Source: Alphaproteobacteria bacterium (GTDB taxonomy: Bacteria; Pseudomonadota; Alphaproteobacteria; JAJFIK01). Taken from it: a DNA stretch of 41,199 nucleotides. The stretch spans positions 1 through 41,199 of the forward strand of contig JAJFIL010000159.1 of the NCBI GenBank assembly GCA_021774965.1, given 5' to 3'. Below, piece by piece: positions 8,224 through 16,296 of this stretch; position 1 is the first letter of the stretch; the number at the start of each line of letters is the position of its first letter. The notes beneath the pieces were generated by a model. That model ran no database searches. It was not told the origin of the DNA and saw only the letters and a list, made by a program, of their open reading frames with translations. The position numbers and the translations under genes were made by a program.

Positions 8224-11200
8224 TTAGCCAACCTTCAGGTCCGCATTCAGAACCCGAGCGACCATGGCATCGGTATCTTCGGCGGAGATATCTTTCAAAT
8301 CTTCTGTCAAACCGCGCAGCGCATTATAGATAGCGGAGAGATCATTTTCCTTCGGCGCAGCGGCTGGCTCCTTCGGCGCAACGGTTGGGGCCTTGGCATG
8401 GGGTTGTCTAGTATTAAGCGCCCGGCCAGGAGCAATGCTTGTTTCTTCCAAAGCGCGCGTCGCAGGCTTGATGCCAGGTCTCGGAGCAGCAGTTGTGGTC
8501 GGACGTTTGATGCGGGCGATTTCACCGGCCAGCTCATCAATGCGCACGCTCATATCTGTGGACATATCCAGCATGGTTTCCGCAAAACGATCCTGTTGCT
8601 GCTCTAGCGATGTGATCACCCCGCCAAGTTGCTTGGAGATCGCACTGACATCCGTTGTCTTCAGGCGTTGGGCGATACCCATCAAACCATCGCGCAAGGA
8701 AAGAGCGATCGATTGCTGCGCATCGGCCAAACCGGTTTGAAGCAGCTCAACCCGCGCAATGTGATCGAGAACCTGCGGAGAAGCATCGGCTTGATGGTTG
8801 GCCTGAAGGTTATCCTGGCGATTGGCAAATTCACCCGCCAGCGCGCGCAACTCTTCGCCCATGGCATGGGCTGTATCATTCAGCGCTGCCAGACGCGGCT
8901 CCACAAGCGCGATGACGTCGCTTGTCTTGATGGATGCTGTGGCACTTTCGTGCAGGGCATCGCGCATTTCCTGGCCAGTTTGATCTTGCGCCGCTGTAAG
9001 GTCATTGAGGCGGCCATCCAGAAGAGCCAAAGTCTCAGCAAGGCTCTGAGCCGCAATGCCTTGTTCCGTGATCTTACCGTTCAAAGTAACGGAAAGTTCC
9101 GACAGGCCGGTTGCGATGATCTGTTGCTGTGCCTGATTGCTTTCATTGATTGCGTCATCGAATGTGGTGGTAAGGATAGACAGACCCTCCACCAGCAACT
9201 GGCTTTGCTGTCCGCTGTTCTCAATGAAGGCCGACTTAAGCCCAATGGAGAGATCCACAAGGCCCCCGTCCACGCTCTGGCTGATCTGTTGAGCCTGTTC
9301 CTGATTGCTTTTCTCAATGGCGGTACCGAAGCGGTTGCTCAGCTCCACAGCACTTGCCGCAATGGCAGCGCGCTGGTTCTTGCCATTCTCATTGAACGCT
9401 TGTTCAAGGGCGGAAGACATTTCAGCAAAGTGGGCCGCCACATCCTGCGCCTGAGCATCCTTGTTGGCCTCAAGAGCCTGTTGTGTGTTCAGCCCCTGGC
9501 CTTCAACGACCTGTGTTAGATGACCCACGGCCTGGCCCATTTCTGTCTTCAATGCAGAAAGCACCGGCGATAGATCTGTCGGGGCGGCAACGCGCTCATT
9601 GATGGCGACCAGATGCTCATCAAGGTTTTCAAGGGTACCGGAAACAGCACCGATTTGTTCGCCAACCCGGCGGCTTTCATTTTCAAATGTAAGATGCAGA
9701 TCCTTAAGGCCTGAGGTCACCGAGCGAAGGGAGCCTGCCTCATCTACGATGGAGCTGCGCGTATCTTCCATGACCTGCTGCATGGTGCCAATGCGTTCCC
9801 CAAATTGCGTGCTCAGGGTCGCGCCGGTTTGCTCCAACGCCGTGATCTGATTGCTAAGGCCAGACATATTTGTGGAGAGCTGCCCCATCCGAGCAGGGAT
9901 CTCAGCTGAGGAACCGGCAAGATCATTGGCCAGACCGTCCACCTGAGCTGCGGTCTCGCCCAGCAGGTTGATGGTTTCCACCGCCTGGTTTTGAATTTCA
10001 CCACGCGCTTTGAGCCATTCGCTCCGATCTTCTTCCAGTTCCGAAATGATGGCTTCCCGGGCATTGCGAGAGGCAGCCGCTTCCTTGGAAAGATGCGCGG
10101 AGGCAGCTGCCGCGCTGTCGCTGGCAAAGCTAAGGCCCCGAACCGTATCGCCAATGATGCTGGCGGCATGTTCAATGGGCGGCACCGCGTGGCTGGTAAG
10201 GTCTTCAAGATGCTCCAGAGTGTCATCCAGAAGGCCGATTTTTGCATCCAGAGAGACCAAACGCGCGGCAAGATTTTCCCGCGTCGAGGAGCTGATCTTG
10301 TTGAGGGCTGCTTGCTCATTGGCCCAGTTCGCAGCGGACACCGCAATCTGATCGCCGGCCTTATCGGCTCGTGCACCAGCTTGTTCCACCCGGCCACTGA
10401 CATCTTCGGCCACAACGGCAAGGCGGGTTGAATTGATGCGCAGCTTGTCCAGCTCCGTCTGAATGGTTTGCGTCAGACCGGTGGTTTGATCTTGCCAGTT
10501 GGACATTTCTGTCCGCCATTCTGCTTCCACACTGCCCATGTGCTCCCGCGCTTCATCAAGGCCTGCGGTCAAGGTGGCGCGAGTATCCTCTAAACCCTCG
10601 GTCATGGTGGTACGCGCATCTTCAAGGCCCTCGGCCAGGCACAGGACTTCCTCACCTGCCTTAGAGAGGGAACTCAGGCGGCCTGAAGCCTCTTCCACCG
10701 ATTTAGTCAGCACGCATTCAATGCGGTCCACGGCGTCCTGGCCACCGGTAACAAGCTCATCACCGGAGGCTACCAGGGCTGCTGCTGAAGCGCGCGCTGT
10801 GTCCGCGGCATCTGATAGATCAAGCAGCGCATCGTCCACCGCAACGGCGTTTTCCCCTTCAAGGCGCAGGCGCAACGTGCCATCGGGGCCGAAGCTTAGA
10901 AGCCGCCCGGCCTGTAGTTGAGTTCGGCGAAGCTGTTCAGCTATGCGGGCCAGATTGCCGATCTCATCGGGGCGATCCGCCTCCCTCAGGATGCGATCTT
11001 CATCGCCGGTCAAAAGGTCTTCGAGGTTTTCCGCCAATTGGCGAATGGGGCGGCGCACATTCATGTGAAGCGCAATAGCCCCTGCCCCCATGATGAAGAC
11101 GGCGGCGGCCAAAGCCAGCGACGTAATCCACCTTTGTAGATCAAGGACACCGAGTGCGTTGAGGGTCTGGGCGCGCTGTTCCTCCATGCGATAGCTCGCA

Positions 11201-11676
11201 AAGGATTCGTCAAAGGCTGCAAGATCTGCGGTGAAATCCAGGGTCACAACTTCAGGCGTGCGCACACCGCTGGAGATTGAAGCAAGGGCAAGCCGTCCCT
11301 GGGCGATGCGGCCCCGAACCGTATCCAGAAATTGCTGGGAGGAATTGGTCATGCCTAAATCGGCAAATCCATCTGCTTGAGCGGATGCCTCGTTCAGAAT
11401 TTGCTCAAGGCCATCGATATTTGTGAGGTCCTGATCGTTGGCATAGGCCATGAGCAGGCCCGCGAAGCCCCCGCGACCCAGCAAGCGTTCAATTTCGGTG
11501 CCCGTGGCCAGGCGTTGATTGGCGGGCGTGCTGGCGGAGGTTAAATCCGCGCGCACATCCAAACCTGCGCCATTGGTTACGGCTGCAGCCGCTGCCAATA
11601 CAACGAATATGAATGCCGCCCCCGCTATCAGGAGGCGACTGGTCGAATTCAGTGACGTAAGACGTAGATTGGCCAT
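8224..11676 (-). CDS. Giant membrane-anchored HAMP/coiled-coil protein, function unknown
   Basis: 1150-residue protein with a sensor-like N-terminus: a membrane segment at about 15-35, a periplasmic domain of about 150 residues, a second membrane segment at 184-204 and a HAMP linker at 205-253. The remaining part is a very long, Ala/Glu/Gln-rich helical region. I see no methyl-accepting hairpin, histidine kinase, GGDEF or EAL domain. Residues of about 750-890 form roughly five degenerate repeats of 25-30 residues (patterns such as AIEKSNQ, AFIENSG, AINESNQ). A Pro/Ala-rich linker and a short acidic helical tail end the protein. The GTG at 11682 is an alternative start. A CtrA-type box lies about 105 bases upstream. 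It could be a cytoskeletal or polar organiser, or a decayed chemoreceptor. Confidence 0.75.
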   Translation of the reverse strand: MANLRLTSLNSTSRLLIAGAAFIFVVLAAAAAVTNGAGLDVRADLTSASTPANQRLATGTEIERLLGRGGFAGLLMAYANDQDLTNIDGLEQILNEASAQADGFADLGMTNSSQQFLDTVRGRIAQGRLALASISSGVRTPEVVTLDFTADLAAFDESFASYRMEEQRAQTLNALGVLDLQRWITSLALAAAVFIMGAGAIALHMNVRRPIRQLAENLEDLLTGDEDRILREADRPDEIGNLARIAEQLRRTQLQAGRLLSFGPDGTLRLRLEGENAVAVDDALLDLSDAADTARASAAALVASGDELVTGGQDAVDRIECVLTKSVEEASGRLSSLSKAGEEVLCLAEGLEDARTTMTEGLEDTRATLTAGLDEAREHMGSVEAEWRTEMSNWQDQTTGLTQTIQTELDKLRINSTRLAVVAEDVSGRVEQAGARADKAGDQIAVSAANWANEQAALNKISSSTRENLAARLVSLDAKIGLLDDTLEHLEDLTSHAVPPIEHAASIIGDTVRGLSFASDSAAAASAHLSKEAAASRNAREAIISELEEDRSEWLKARGEIQNQAVETINLLGETAAQVDGLANDLAGSSAEIPARMGQLSTNMSGLSNQITALEQTGATLSTQFGERIGTMQQVMEDTRSSIVDEAGSLRSVTSGLKDLHLTFENESRRVGEQIGAVSGTLENLDEHLVAINERVAAPTDLSPVLSALKTEMGQAVGHLTQVVEGQGLNTQQALEANKDAQAQDVAAHFAEMSSALEQAFNENGKNQRAAIAASAVELSNRFGTAIEKSNQEQAQQISQSVDGGLVDLSIGLKSAFIENSGQQSQLLVEGLSILTTTFDDAINESNQAQQQIIATGLSELSVTLNGKITEQGIAAQSLAETLALLDGRLNDLTAAQDQTGQEMRDALHESATASIKTSDVIALVEPRLAALNDTAHAMGEELRALAGEFANRQDNLQANHQADASPQVLDHIARVELLQTGLADAQQSIALSLRDGLMGIAQRLKTTDVSAISKQLGGVITSLEQQQDRFAETMLDMSTDMSVRIDELAGEIARIKRPTTTAAPRPGIKPATRALEETSIAPGRALNTRQPHAKAPTVAPKEPAAAPKENDLSAIYNALRGLTEDLKDISAEDTDAMVARVLNADLKVG

Positions 11677-11780
11677 TAGCACACCCCGGTTCCCATCCAG
11701 GCGGAGCAGACCTCACGCAAGCCCCGCACGGCGCAGAAATCAAGAGATTCCGCCCCGTATCAACGCATCCGTGCTTCGGG

Positions 11781-11795
11781 TTAACGACTTGTTAA
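11781..11795. promoter_or_regulatory. Candidate CtrA binding site
   Basis: TTAA-CGACTTG-TTAA is a perfect match to the alphaproteobacterial CtrA consensus TTAA-N7-TTAA. It lies in the gap between the TadE-like gene and the HAMP/coiled-coil gene, about 105 bases upstream of the latter's start. CtrA controls pili, flagella and division genes at specific cell-cycle stages in many Alphaproteobacteria, which suits this location. Binding itself is an inference. Confidence 0.5.
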
Positions 11796-11878
11796 ATATC
11801 GTAAAGATTTTCGCCACATCCCTTTTAAATGCGGGAAATGGCGGGGGTAAATGCGGGAAACAGCAAGGGGGTTGGCAC

Positions 11879-12310
11879 CTAGCTCCCCAACATGGGATAG
11901 CGACCCGAGTGATTGAGAACCAAACCGCTCCCAAAGATAAAAGGAGTTACCGGCATGTGGGTGTAGGAGATTTGAACGTTTAGAATATCCGGGGTGGATG
12001 CAGTTCCCGCATTTCTTGAGACCGCAACGGTGAGGTTGGCCGCATCAAGATCATCCAAGGCCACCTCGATGGCCGATTGGATCTGTCCGTTGGTCATGGT
12101 GCTATCCACCACTGCGGTGCGAACGACACGATCCGCATGGAAATCCATTTGCGATGAGGCCCACAGGACCTGCCCAATCTCGAATATGCCGAAGATCAGC
12201 ATGAAGAAAGGCACAGCCGTCAGTGCGAACTCAACCGCCACGACGCCATCGTCGGCGGTTCGGATTTGCCGCTTCTTACAATAGAAGAATGTTGCAAGGT
12301 TCTTGATCAT
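11879..12310 (-). CDS. tadE: TadE-like pseudopilin (minor pilus component)
   Basis: 143-residue type IVb pseudopilin. After a basic N-terminus, DDG-VVAVEFAL provides a prepilin-peptidase site: cleavage would follow the Gly and leave Glu at +5, as in Flp pilins and TadE/TadF. A single hydrophobic helix follows, then a small periplasmic domain. It is expected to be processed by the CpaA peptidase encoded at 17494 and to assemble with Flp pili. AGGA precedes the ATG by 8 bases. It is the last gene of the minus-strand tadG-tadE-tadE group, starting 10 bases after the preceding gene. TadE and TadF are hard to tell apart by eye. Confidence 0.8.
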   Translation of the reverse strand: MIKNLATFFYCKKRQIRTADDGVVAVEFALTAVPFFMLIFGIFEIGQVLWASSQMDFHADRVVRTAVVDSTMTNGQIQSAIEVALDDLDAANLTVAVSRNAGTASTPDILNVQISYTHMPVTPFIFGSGLVLNHSGRYPMLGS

Positions 12311-12320
12311 CTCATTCGTC

Positions 12321-12770
12321 CTATGGCACTTGCAATGAGCTGGTGCGGGAAACGGTGACGCTGCTGCCGATGACGGGATAGCTGAACAATGTCATCTGGG
12401 TTCGGTCCATGGCCACTTGCACAAAGATCCGCCGGAACCCCGCAGGGCACGTGTCGGTACAGGTGATGGGGCTGCCATCGGGGCATTCACAGAACCTGCT
12501 GACAGCAACTGAGGCTTCCCCGCTGGCATAGCGACTGCCTTCCAGGGCTGCAGTGCTAATCGCGGCGTCTGCATAGGCATCCGTCATGGCATAGCGAAGC
12601 GCGGTAGTTACCCCCGTGCCCAATCGGGCATTGGCGCTGATTGCCCGACCGGCATCTACCAGGCCCATCATCATGATGAGGAGCACCGGTACGATGAGGG
12701 CAAATTCAACGATGGCATTACCGCCATCGTTGCGCGTAATTGATCTTTTGGTCCAAAGTTTCGTCAGCAT
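12321..12770 (-). CDS. TadE/TadF-like pseudopilin
   Basis: 149-residue pseudopilin with the processing motif NDGG-NAIVEFAL: cleavage after Gly would put Glu at +5 of the mature protein. One membrane helix rich in Met and Leu follows, then a periplasmic domain with a four-cysteine cluster (CECPDG ... CTDTCPAG) that the neighbouring paralogue lacks and that may form disulfides. The gene starts 4 bases after the upstream TadG-like gene with GGAG 7 bases before ATG, so the arrangement is a tight operon. It could be TadF rather than a second TadE. Confidence 0.8.
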   Translation of the reverse strand: MLTKLWTKRSITRNDGGNAIVEFALIVPVLLIMMMGLVDAGRAISANARLGTGVTTALRYAMTDAYADAAISTAALEGSRYASGEASVAVSRFCECPDGSPITCTDTCPAGFRRIFVQVAMDRTQMTLFSYPVIGSSVTVSRTSSLQVP

Positions 12771-12774
12771 GGGT

Positions 12775-14067
12775 TTACTCCACCAAAGTCACAACAATAG
12801 ATTCAATGTCGCGGAGGTTCGGGTCCGTACATTGCTGATTGACAGTAAAATTACCGTTGATGGTCACGGCACCCGCGACCACGTGTATGCAACCGTTGGC
12901 AAAGCTCGCGTTGCCCGAAAGGTTTACTTCCGTCTTGGGCGCATAGATCACCCCTTCAAACGAGGAGGATGCGGTTCCGTTCAATAGCCATGTGGCAACA
13001 TTGCTGCCCACGGTATCCGGTGCTGCGGGGTCCTGGAAGAACAGGATGCCTGCATAATCGCCCGATGAAGAAGCATCAAAATCAATGGTCGCGGTCCCGT
13101 TAAATCTGGGGCGCCCAATGTTTGAGATGTTCGTCGAGTTTGTGAAAATGAATGTGACATCTTCGCCGAAAACATCGGCACCAGCATTGATGACAAAGTC
13201 TCCCCCATCCAGAACATACGTGCCCGGATCAAAAGTGACATTGCCGTTGACGCGCAAATTACCGCAATAAACCCCAGGGGAAAGCGTTGCATTGCCGGAG
13301 GCACTGACATTGCTGTAATCGCACGGCGCAGGCGGCGGCACAGCAAGATCGCTATAGGGATCCACAATGGGGTTTGAGTAGGGCTGTAGATTGACCGGGG
13401 TTTGGATATTTCCGTTGTCAGAAATACCGCCCACGGCGGTTACAATTGTGGTTTGAACCGTCGAGCCACCGCTCGCCAGGACAGAATCGCTTGCTGTGGA
13501 ATTAGACGCAATCCCGCACCCCAGGAACGAGGACGACGAGCCTGTGAAGGTAACCGCACCTCTTTGGGAAGGGTGCAGGGTCAAGATGCAGTAATTGCCG
13601 GACATAAAGGAACGGGCAACTGCACGCGCACCGGCCTGCGGTGTGCCATTAACAAAGGCGCCTGCGAAAAAAATTTGCACATCCTGCGTCGTGATGATTT
13701 CCACCGCATTGGGATCACTTGAAAATGCCCCAGATGCCGGAGGCGAATTTACGACAACGCTGGAAAGACGCGTGGGTTCCACACCATTCCGAACCAGCTC
13801 ATTGTTTGCAATGTCGAGCAAGGTTTCTCCGCCATACTCAAAGACATTTTGCAGGCGTTGATCGGAAGCCGCAGCCAGAGCCGCCATATCGCTTGCTGTC
13901 TGAAGTCTGCGGTCCGTCTGATACCAATTGGCCGCATCAACGCCAAAGGCGATAGACCCTGTCAGCACCACAGTGCTAAAGGAAAAGAGGATGGCGGTTG
14001 CCCCCGCTGTATCATGCGAAAATTTGCGGAGGAACGGCACTAGCGCTCTTATCTTATCAACAAGCAT
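12775..14067 (-). CDS. TadG-like pilus-assembly protein with beta-helix-like C-terminus (short paralogue)
   Basis: 430-residue protein of the Tad-like/TadG group. A short cytoplasmic end is followed by GATAILFSFS and one membrane helix (about 22-43), then the FGVDAANWYQTDRRLQ segment typical of this N-terminal domain. The motif resembles a prepilin site but Leu replaces Glu at +5, so processing is not expected. The external part has six cysteines and a C-terminal half of short Gly/Asn/Val strands (GNATLSPGVYCG, NGNVTFDPGTYVLDGGD) resembling a right-handed beta-helix. AAGGAG precedes the ATG at good spacing. It heads the tadE-tadE operon. Its longer paralogue is at 14297-16009 and shares the same six cysteines. 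Confidence 0.78.
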   Translation of the reverse strand: MLVDKIRALVPFLRKFSHDTAGATAILFSFSTVVLTGSIAFGVDAANWYQTDRRLQTASDMAALAAASDQRLQNVFEYGGETLLDIANNELVRNGVEPTRLSSVVVNSPPASGAFSSDPNAVEIITTQDVQIFFAGAFVNGTPQAGARAVARSFMSGNYCILTLHPSQRGAVTFTGSSSSFLGCGIASNSTASDSVLASGGSTVQTTIVTAVGGISDNGNIQTPVNLQPYSNPIVDPYSDLAVPPPAPCDYSNVSASGNATLSPGVYCGNLRVNGNVTFDPGTYVLDGGDFVINAGADVFGEDVTFIFTNSTNISNIGRPRFNGTATIDFDASSSGDYAGILFFQDPAAPDTVGSNVATWLLNGTASSSFEGVIYAPKTEVNLSGNASFANGCIHVVAGAVTINGNFTVNQQCTDPNLRDIESIVVTLVE

Positions 14068-14100
14068 AATCCTCTCCTTCGGGGTCGGGCGAAAACATGC

Positions 14101-14241
14101 CTAGAATATAGATATGCAGTCTTCATCGAGTTTTAATGGGCTCGTTCTCTTTTTACCTAACAGGCCCTGAATTCCATCACCGATCAAATATGTGACATCG
14201 TCTGTGACAATGGCTACTCCGTGTAAGGATTTGTTAGCCAT
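14101..14241 (-). CDS. Possible small ORF between the two TadG-like genes
   Basis: A 46-codon frame beginning MANKSLHGVAIV and ending in an acidic, Cys-containing tail lies in the 229-base gap between the two TadG-like genes, on the same strand. It has no convincing ribosome-binding site, no membrane segment and no family I recognise. The rest of the gap, just before the 14067 start, holds AT-rich sequence (TATATT at about 14104-14109, read on the minus strand) that may be a -10 element instead. The frame may be chance. Confidence 0.2.
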   Translation of the reverse strand: MANKSLHGVAIVTDDVTYLIGDGIQGLLGKKRTSPLKLDEDCISIF

Positions 14242-14296
14242 GATATTTGAAGCCTGCACGACCGCACCGAAACCTGATGGCAATACCCAACGGCGC

Positions 14297-16009
14297 TTAT
14301 TCCACCAGGGCCACGCCAACAGAGCCAATGCCCGTGTCACCGCACTGCTGAACAACCTCAACACTACCGGTAAAGGTCACGGCCCCGGCGACAATGGAAA
14401 AACACCCTTGGTCCAGAGTTGAGTTTCCCGAGATATCTATTGTGGTTTGCGGAGCGTAAAGCGCGCCGTTCAGCACGGAGTTGGAATTGCCGCTGATCTG
14501 CCAGCGATCTCCATTTCGCCCGATGGTATCGTCGGCATCAGGATCCTGCATGAGCAACACGCCTGAGTAAGTGCCGCGATCGGGGGCCGATAAATCGATT
14601 ATCGCCGTTCCGTTGAAGACGGGTTTTCCGGGCGCGCCCGGGTCATCAGAATTTTTGAAGATGAAGGTTACGTCTTCGCCAAAAACATCCGCGTTGCCGT
14701 TGATCCTAAGATCGCCGCCATCAATGACATAGGTACCCGGGGCAAACGTGACTTCTTCGCCAGCATTGATCGTCAGATCGCCGCAATAAACACCCGGCTC
14801 GAACTCCCCACTGTCCGCTTCATCGCCATCGTCGTCATGATCATCGCCATCATCGTCGTCATGATCATCGCCATCATCGTCGTCGTGATCATCGTCATCG
14901 CCATAGTCGAAGCCGTCTTCATCATAATCACCATCGTCATGATCATCGCCATCATCGTCGTCGTGATCATCGTCGTCGCCGTAGTCGAAACCATCTTCGT
15001 CATAATCACCATCGTCGTCATCATCATCGTGATCGTCGTCGTGGTCATCGTCGTCATGATCGTCATCGTCGTGATCATCATCGTCGTCGTGGTCATCATC
15101 ATCGTCGTGGTCGCCATCATGGTCATCGTCGTCATGATCATCATCGTCGTCGTCATGACCGTCATCATCATCGTCATGGTCATCATCGTCGTCGTTATGC
15201 CCGCGACCAGATCCGCCATGGCCGCCGCCACCGTGATCGTCGTCATCATCCTCATAGTCGCAAGTATCATCTTCGGGAACTTCAAGATCTGCGAAGGGAT
15301 CGGGGACGGGGTTGGCATAGGGGCGGAAGGCCGCATCAGAATCAATATGCCCGTTGTCCTCTATACCGCCCACCGCGCGGACACTGGGTGTTCGAACATC
15401 AGTAGAGCCTCGTGCATAGACCGCCTGATCATCCGAGGAGTTCGAAGCAACGCCACAATTGAGCTCCACATCGGATGAGCCCGAAAAAGTCACCGCTTGA
15501 GTTTCGCCCGTACCCAAAGCCAGGACGCAATAGTTTCCAGCGGCAAAGGGCCTCGCAACCGCTCGTGCAGAAGCACTTGGCGGCTCGTTGATGAAAATAC
15601 CGGCAAGGAAAATCGTAACAGGTAACTGGGTGGATATTTCCACCGCCGTGGGGTCATCCACAAACGCGCCTTGGGTCGGCGGACTGTTAAACTGCAGAAA
15701 ACTCAAATCAGCAGGATCGATGCCGTTTCGCGCCAGTTCCGTGAGCACGATAGTTTCCAGGCTGTCGCCCTGATAACCAGAAACTGCTTGTAGTTCCAGG
15801 TCAGCTGCCGCGGCCATGGCCACGTTGTCTACAACGCTCTGAAGTCGGCGATCAGTCTGATACCAGGTAGCAGCATCAATGCCGAAGGCCATAGATCCCA
15901 CCATGGCGACAGTGCTCAAGGAAAAAAGGATTGCCGTGGCACCATCATTGTCTCTGGCGATCTGGCGAACCCAGGTGGTGGTTGAGTTCAGTATACTTTT
16001 CAAACGCAT
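14297..16009 (-). CDS. TadG-like protein with a 140-residue Asp/His-rich insertion (long paralogue)
   Basis: 570-residue paralogue of the adjacent 430-residue protein. The N-terminal half is collinear (GATAILFSLS membrane helix, FGIDAATWYQTDRRLQ, first three cysteines), and so is the C-terminal beta-helix-like half (last three cysteines, ending in LVE in both). Between Cys250 and Cys409 lies an almost pure Asp/His/Gly block with 18 His, encoded at 14822-15250; the equivalent interval in the short paralogue is only 18 residues. The insertion accounts for all 140 residues of length difference. It should face the periplasm or cell surface and could bind divalent metals (Ca, Zn, Cu, Ni). ATG at 16009 is preferred over a TTG at 16075; its ribosome-binding site is weak. 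Confidence 0.8.
   Translation of the reverse strand: MRLKSILNSTTTWVRQIARDNDGATAILFSLSTVAMVGSMAFGIDAATWYQTDRRLQSVVDNVAMAAAADLELQAVSGYQGDSLETIVLTELARNGIDPADLSFLQFNSPPTQGAFVDDPTAVEISTQLPVTIFLAGIFINEPPSASARAVARPFAAGNYCVLALGTGETQAVTFSGSSDVELNCGVASNSSDDQAVYARGSTDVRTPSVRAVGGIEDNGHIDSDAAFRPYANPVPDPFADLEVPEDDTCDYEDDDDDHGGGGHGGSGRGHNDDDDDHDDDDDGHDDDDDDHDDDDHDGDHDDDDDHDDDDDHDDDDHDDDDHDDDHDDDDDDGDYDEDGFDYGDDDDHDDDDGDDHDDGDYDEDGFDYGDDDDHDDDDGDDHDDDDGDDHDDDGDEADSGEFEPGVYCGDLTINAGEEVTFAPGTYVIDGGDLRINGNADVFGEDVTFIFKNSDDPGAPGKPVFNGTAIIDLSAPDRGTYSGVLLMQDPDADDTIGRNGDRWQISGNSNSVLNGALYAPQTTIDISGNSTLDQGCFSIVAGAVTFTGSVEVVQQCGDTGIGSVGVALVE
14822..15250 (-). repeat. Asp/His-rich coding repeat tract
   Basis: 143 consecutive codons dominated by GAT/GAC with scattered CAT/CAC and GGx codons, giving runs such as DDDDDH. 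Asp codons alternate irregularly between GAT and GAC, so the tract is not a pure trinucleotide microsatellite: the amino-acid pattern is kept while the bases drift. It encodes residues 254-396 of the long TadG-like protein. Confidence 0.9.
14855..15010 (-). repeat. Two tandem 78-bp units inside the Asp/His tract
   Basis: Two adjacent 26-codon units (14933-15010, then 14855-14932 in reading order) encode the same sequence beginning GDYDEDGFDYGDDDDH. They differ only at scattered third bases such as GTC/ATC and GCC/ACC on the plus strand. This is a duplication that has since diverged synonymously. Shorter eight-residue repeats (DDHDDDDG) follow. Confidence 0.85.
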
Positions 16010-16231
16010 TATACAGGTCCATATCCAATGGCGGATGCTCCGAACCGTAATGATGAAGTATTTCGCAATCCTCAAACAAATCGGTAGCTTTGATCACACT
16101 TCGGCGAGAAGGTTCTTTTCAAACTAGGTTCTGCGAGGGAGCTGGCATCGATTTTGCCGCACCGGGCATTGTTGGAAGTAAGCCGTATGCGGAGCATAAG
16201 TATTGAGAGGTTTTGATCAGACCACTCAAAG

Positions 16232-16264
16232 CAAAGAAAAAGGGCCTCTCAACAGAGAGGCCCC
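16232..16264 (-). terminator. Rho-independent terminator of the CpaC-N-like gene
   Basis: Read on the minus strand: a nine-base perfect stem (GGGCCTCTC / GAGAGGCCC, plus-strand arms 16242-16250 and 16255-16263) with a four-base loop, followed by TTTTTCTTTG. It lies about 33 bases after the stop of the 16297-16752 gene, so that gene is probably transcribed separately from the TadG-like genes downstream. Confidence 0.88.
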
Positions 16265-16296
16265 AATACTTGAACTTTAATGAACTGTTTAGGAAC

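Noticed and set aside
8629-9519. Plus-strand frame opposite the HAMP/coiled-coil gene
   Set aside because: No ribosome-binding site or recognisable domain; lies wholly within the well-supported minus-strand gene.
8224-11676. Calling the large HAMP protein a methyl-accepting chemotaxis protein
   Set aside because: Topology fits, but I could not find the conserved signalling hairpin or methylation segments, and no che genes are nearby.
12775-14067. Prepilin-type processing of the TadG-like proteins (GATAI motif)
   Set aside because: Glu at +5, essential for Flp pilin and pseudopilin recognition, is replaced by Leu in both paralogues.
14837-15478. Plus-strand frame rich in Ile and Val that looks like a membrane protein
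   Set aside because: It is the antisense translation of the Asp/His codon tract (GAT/GAC read backwards as ATC/GTC), so the hydrophobicity is an artefact.
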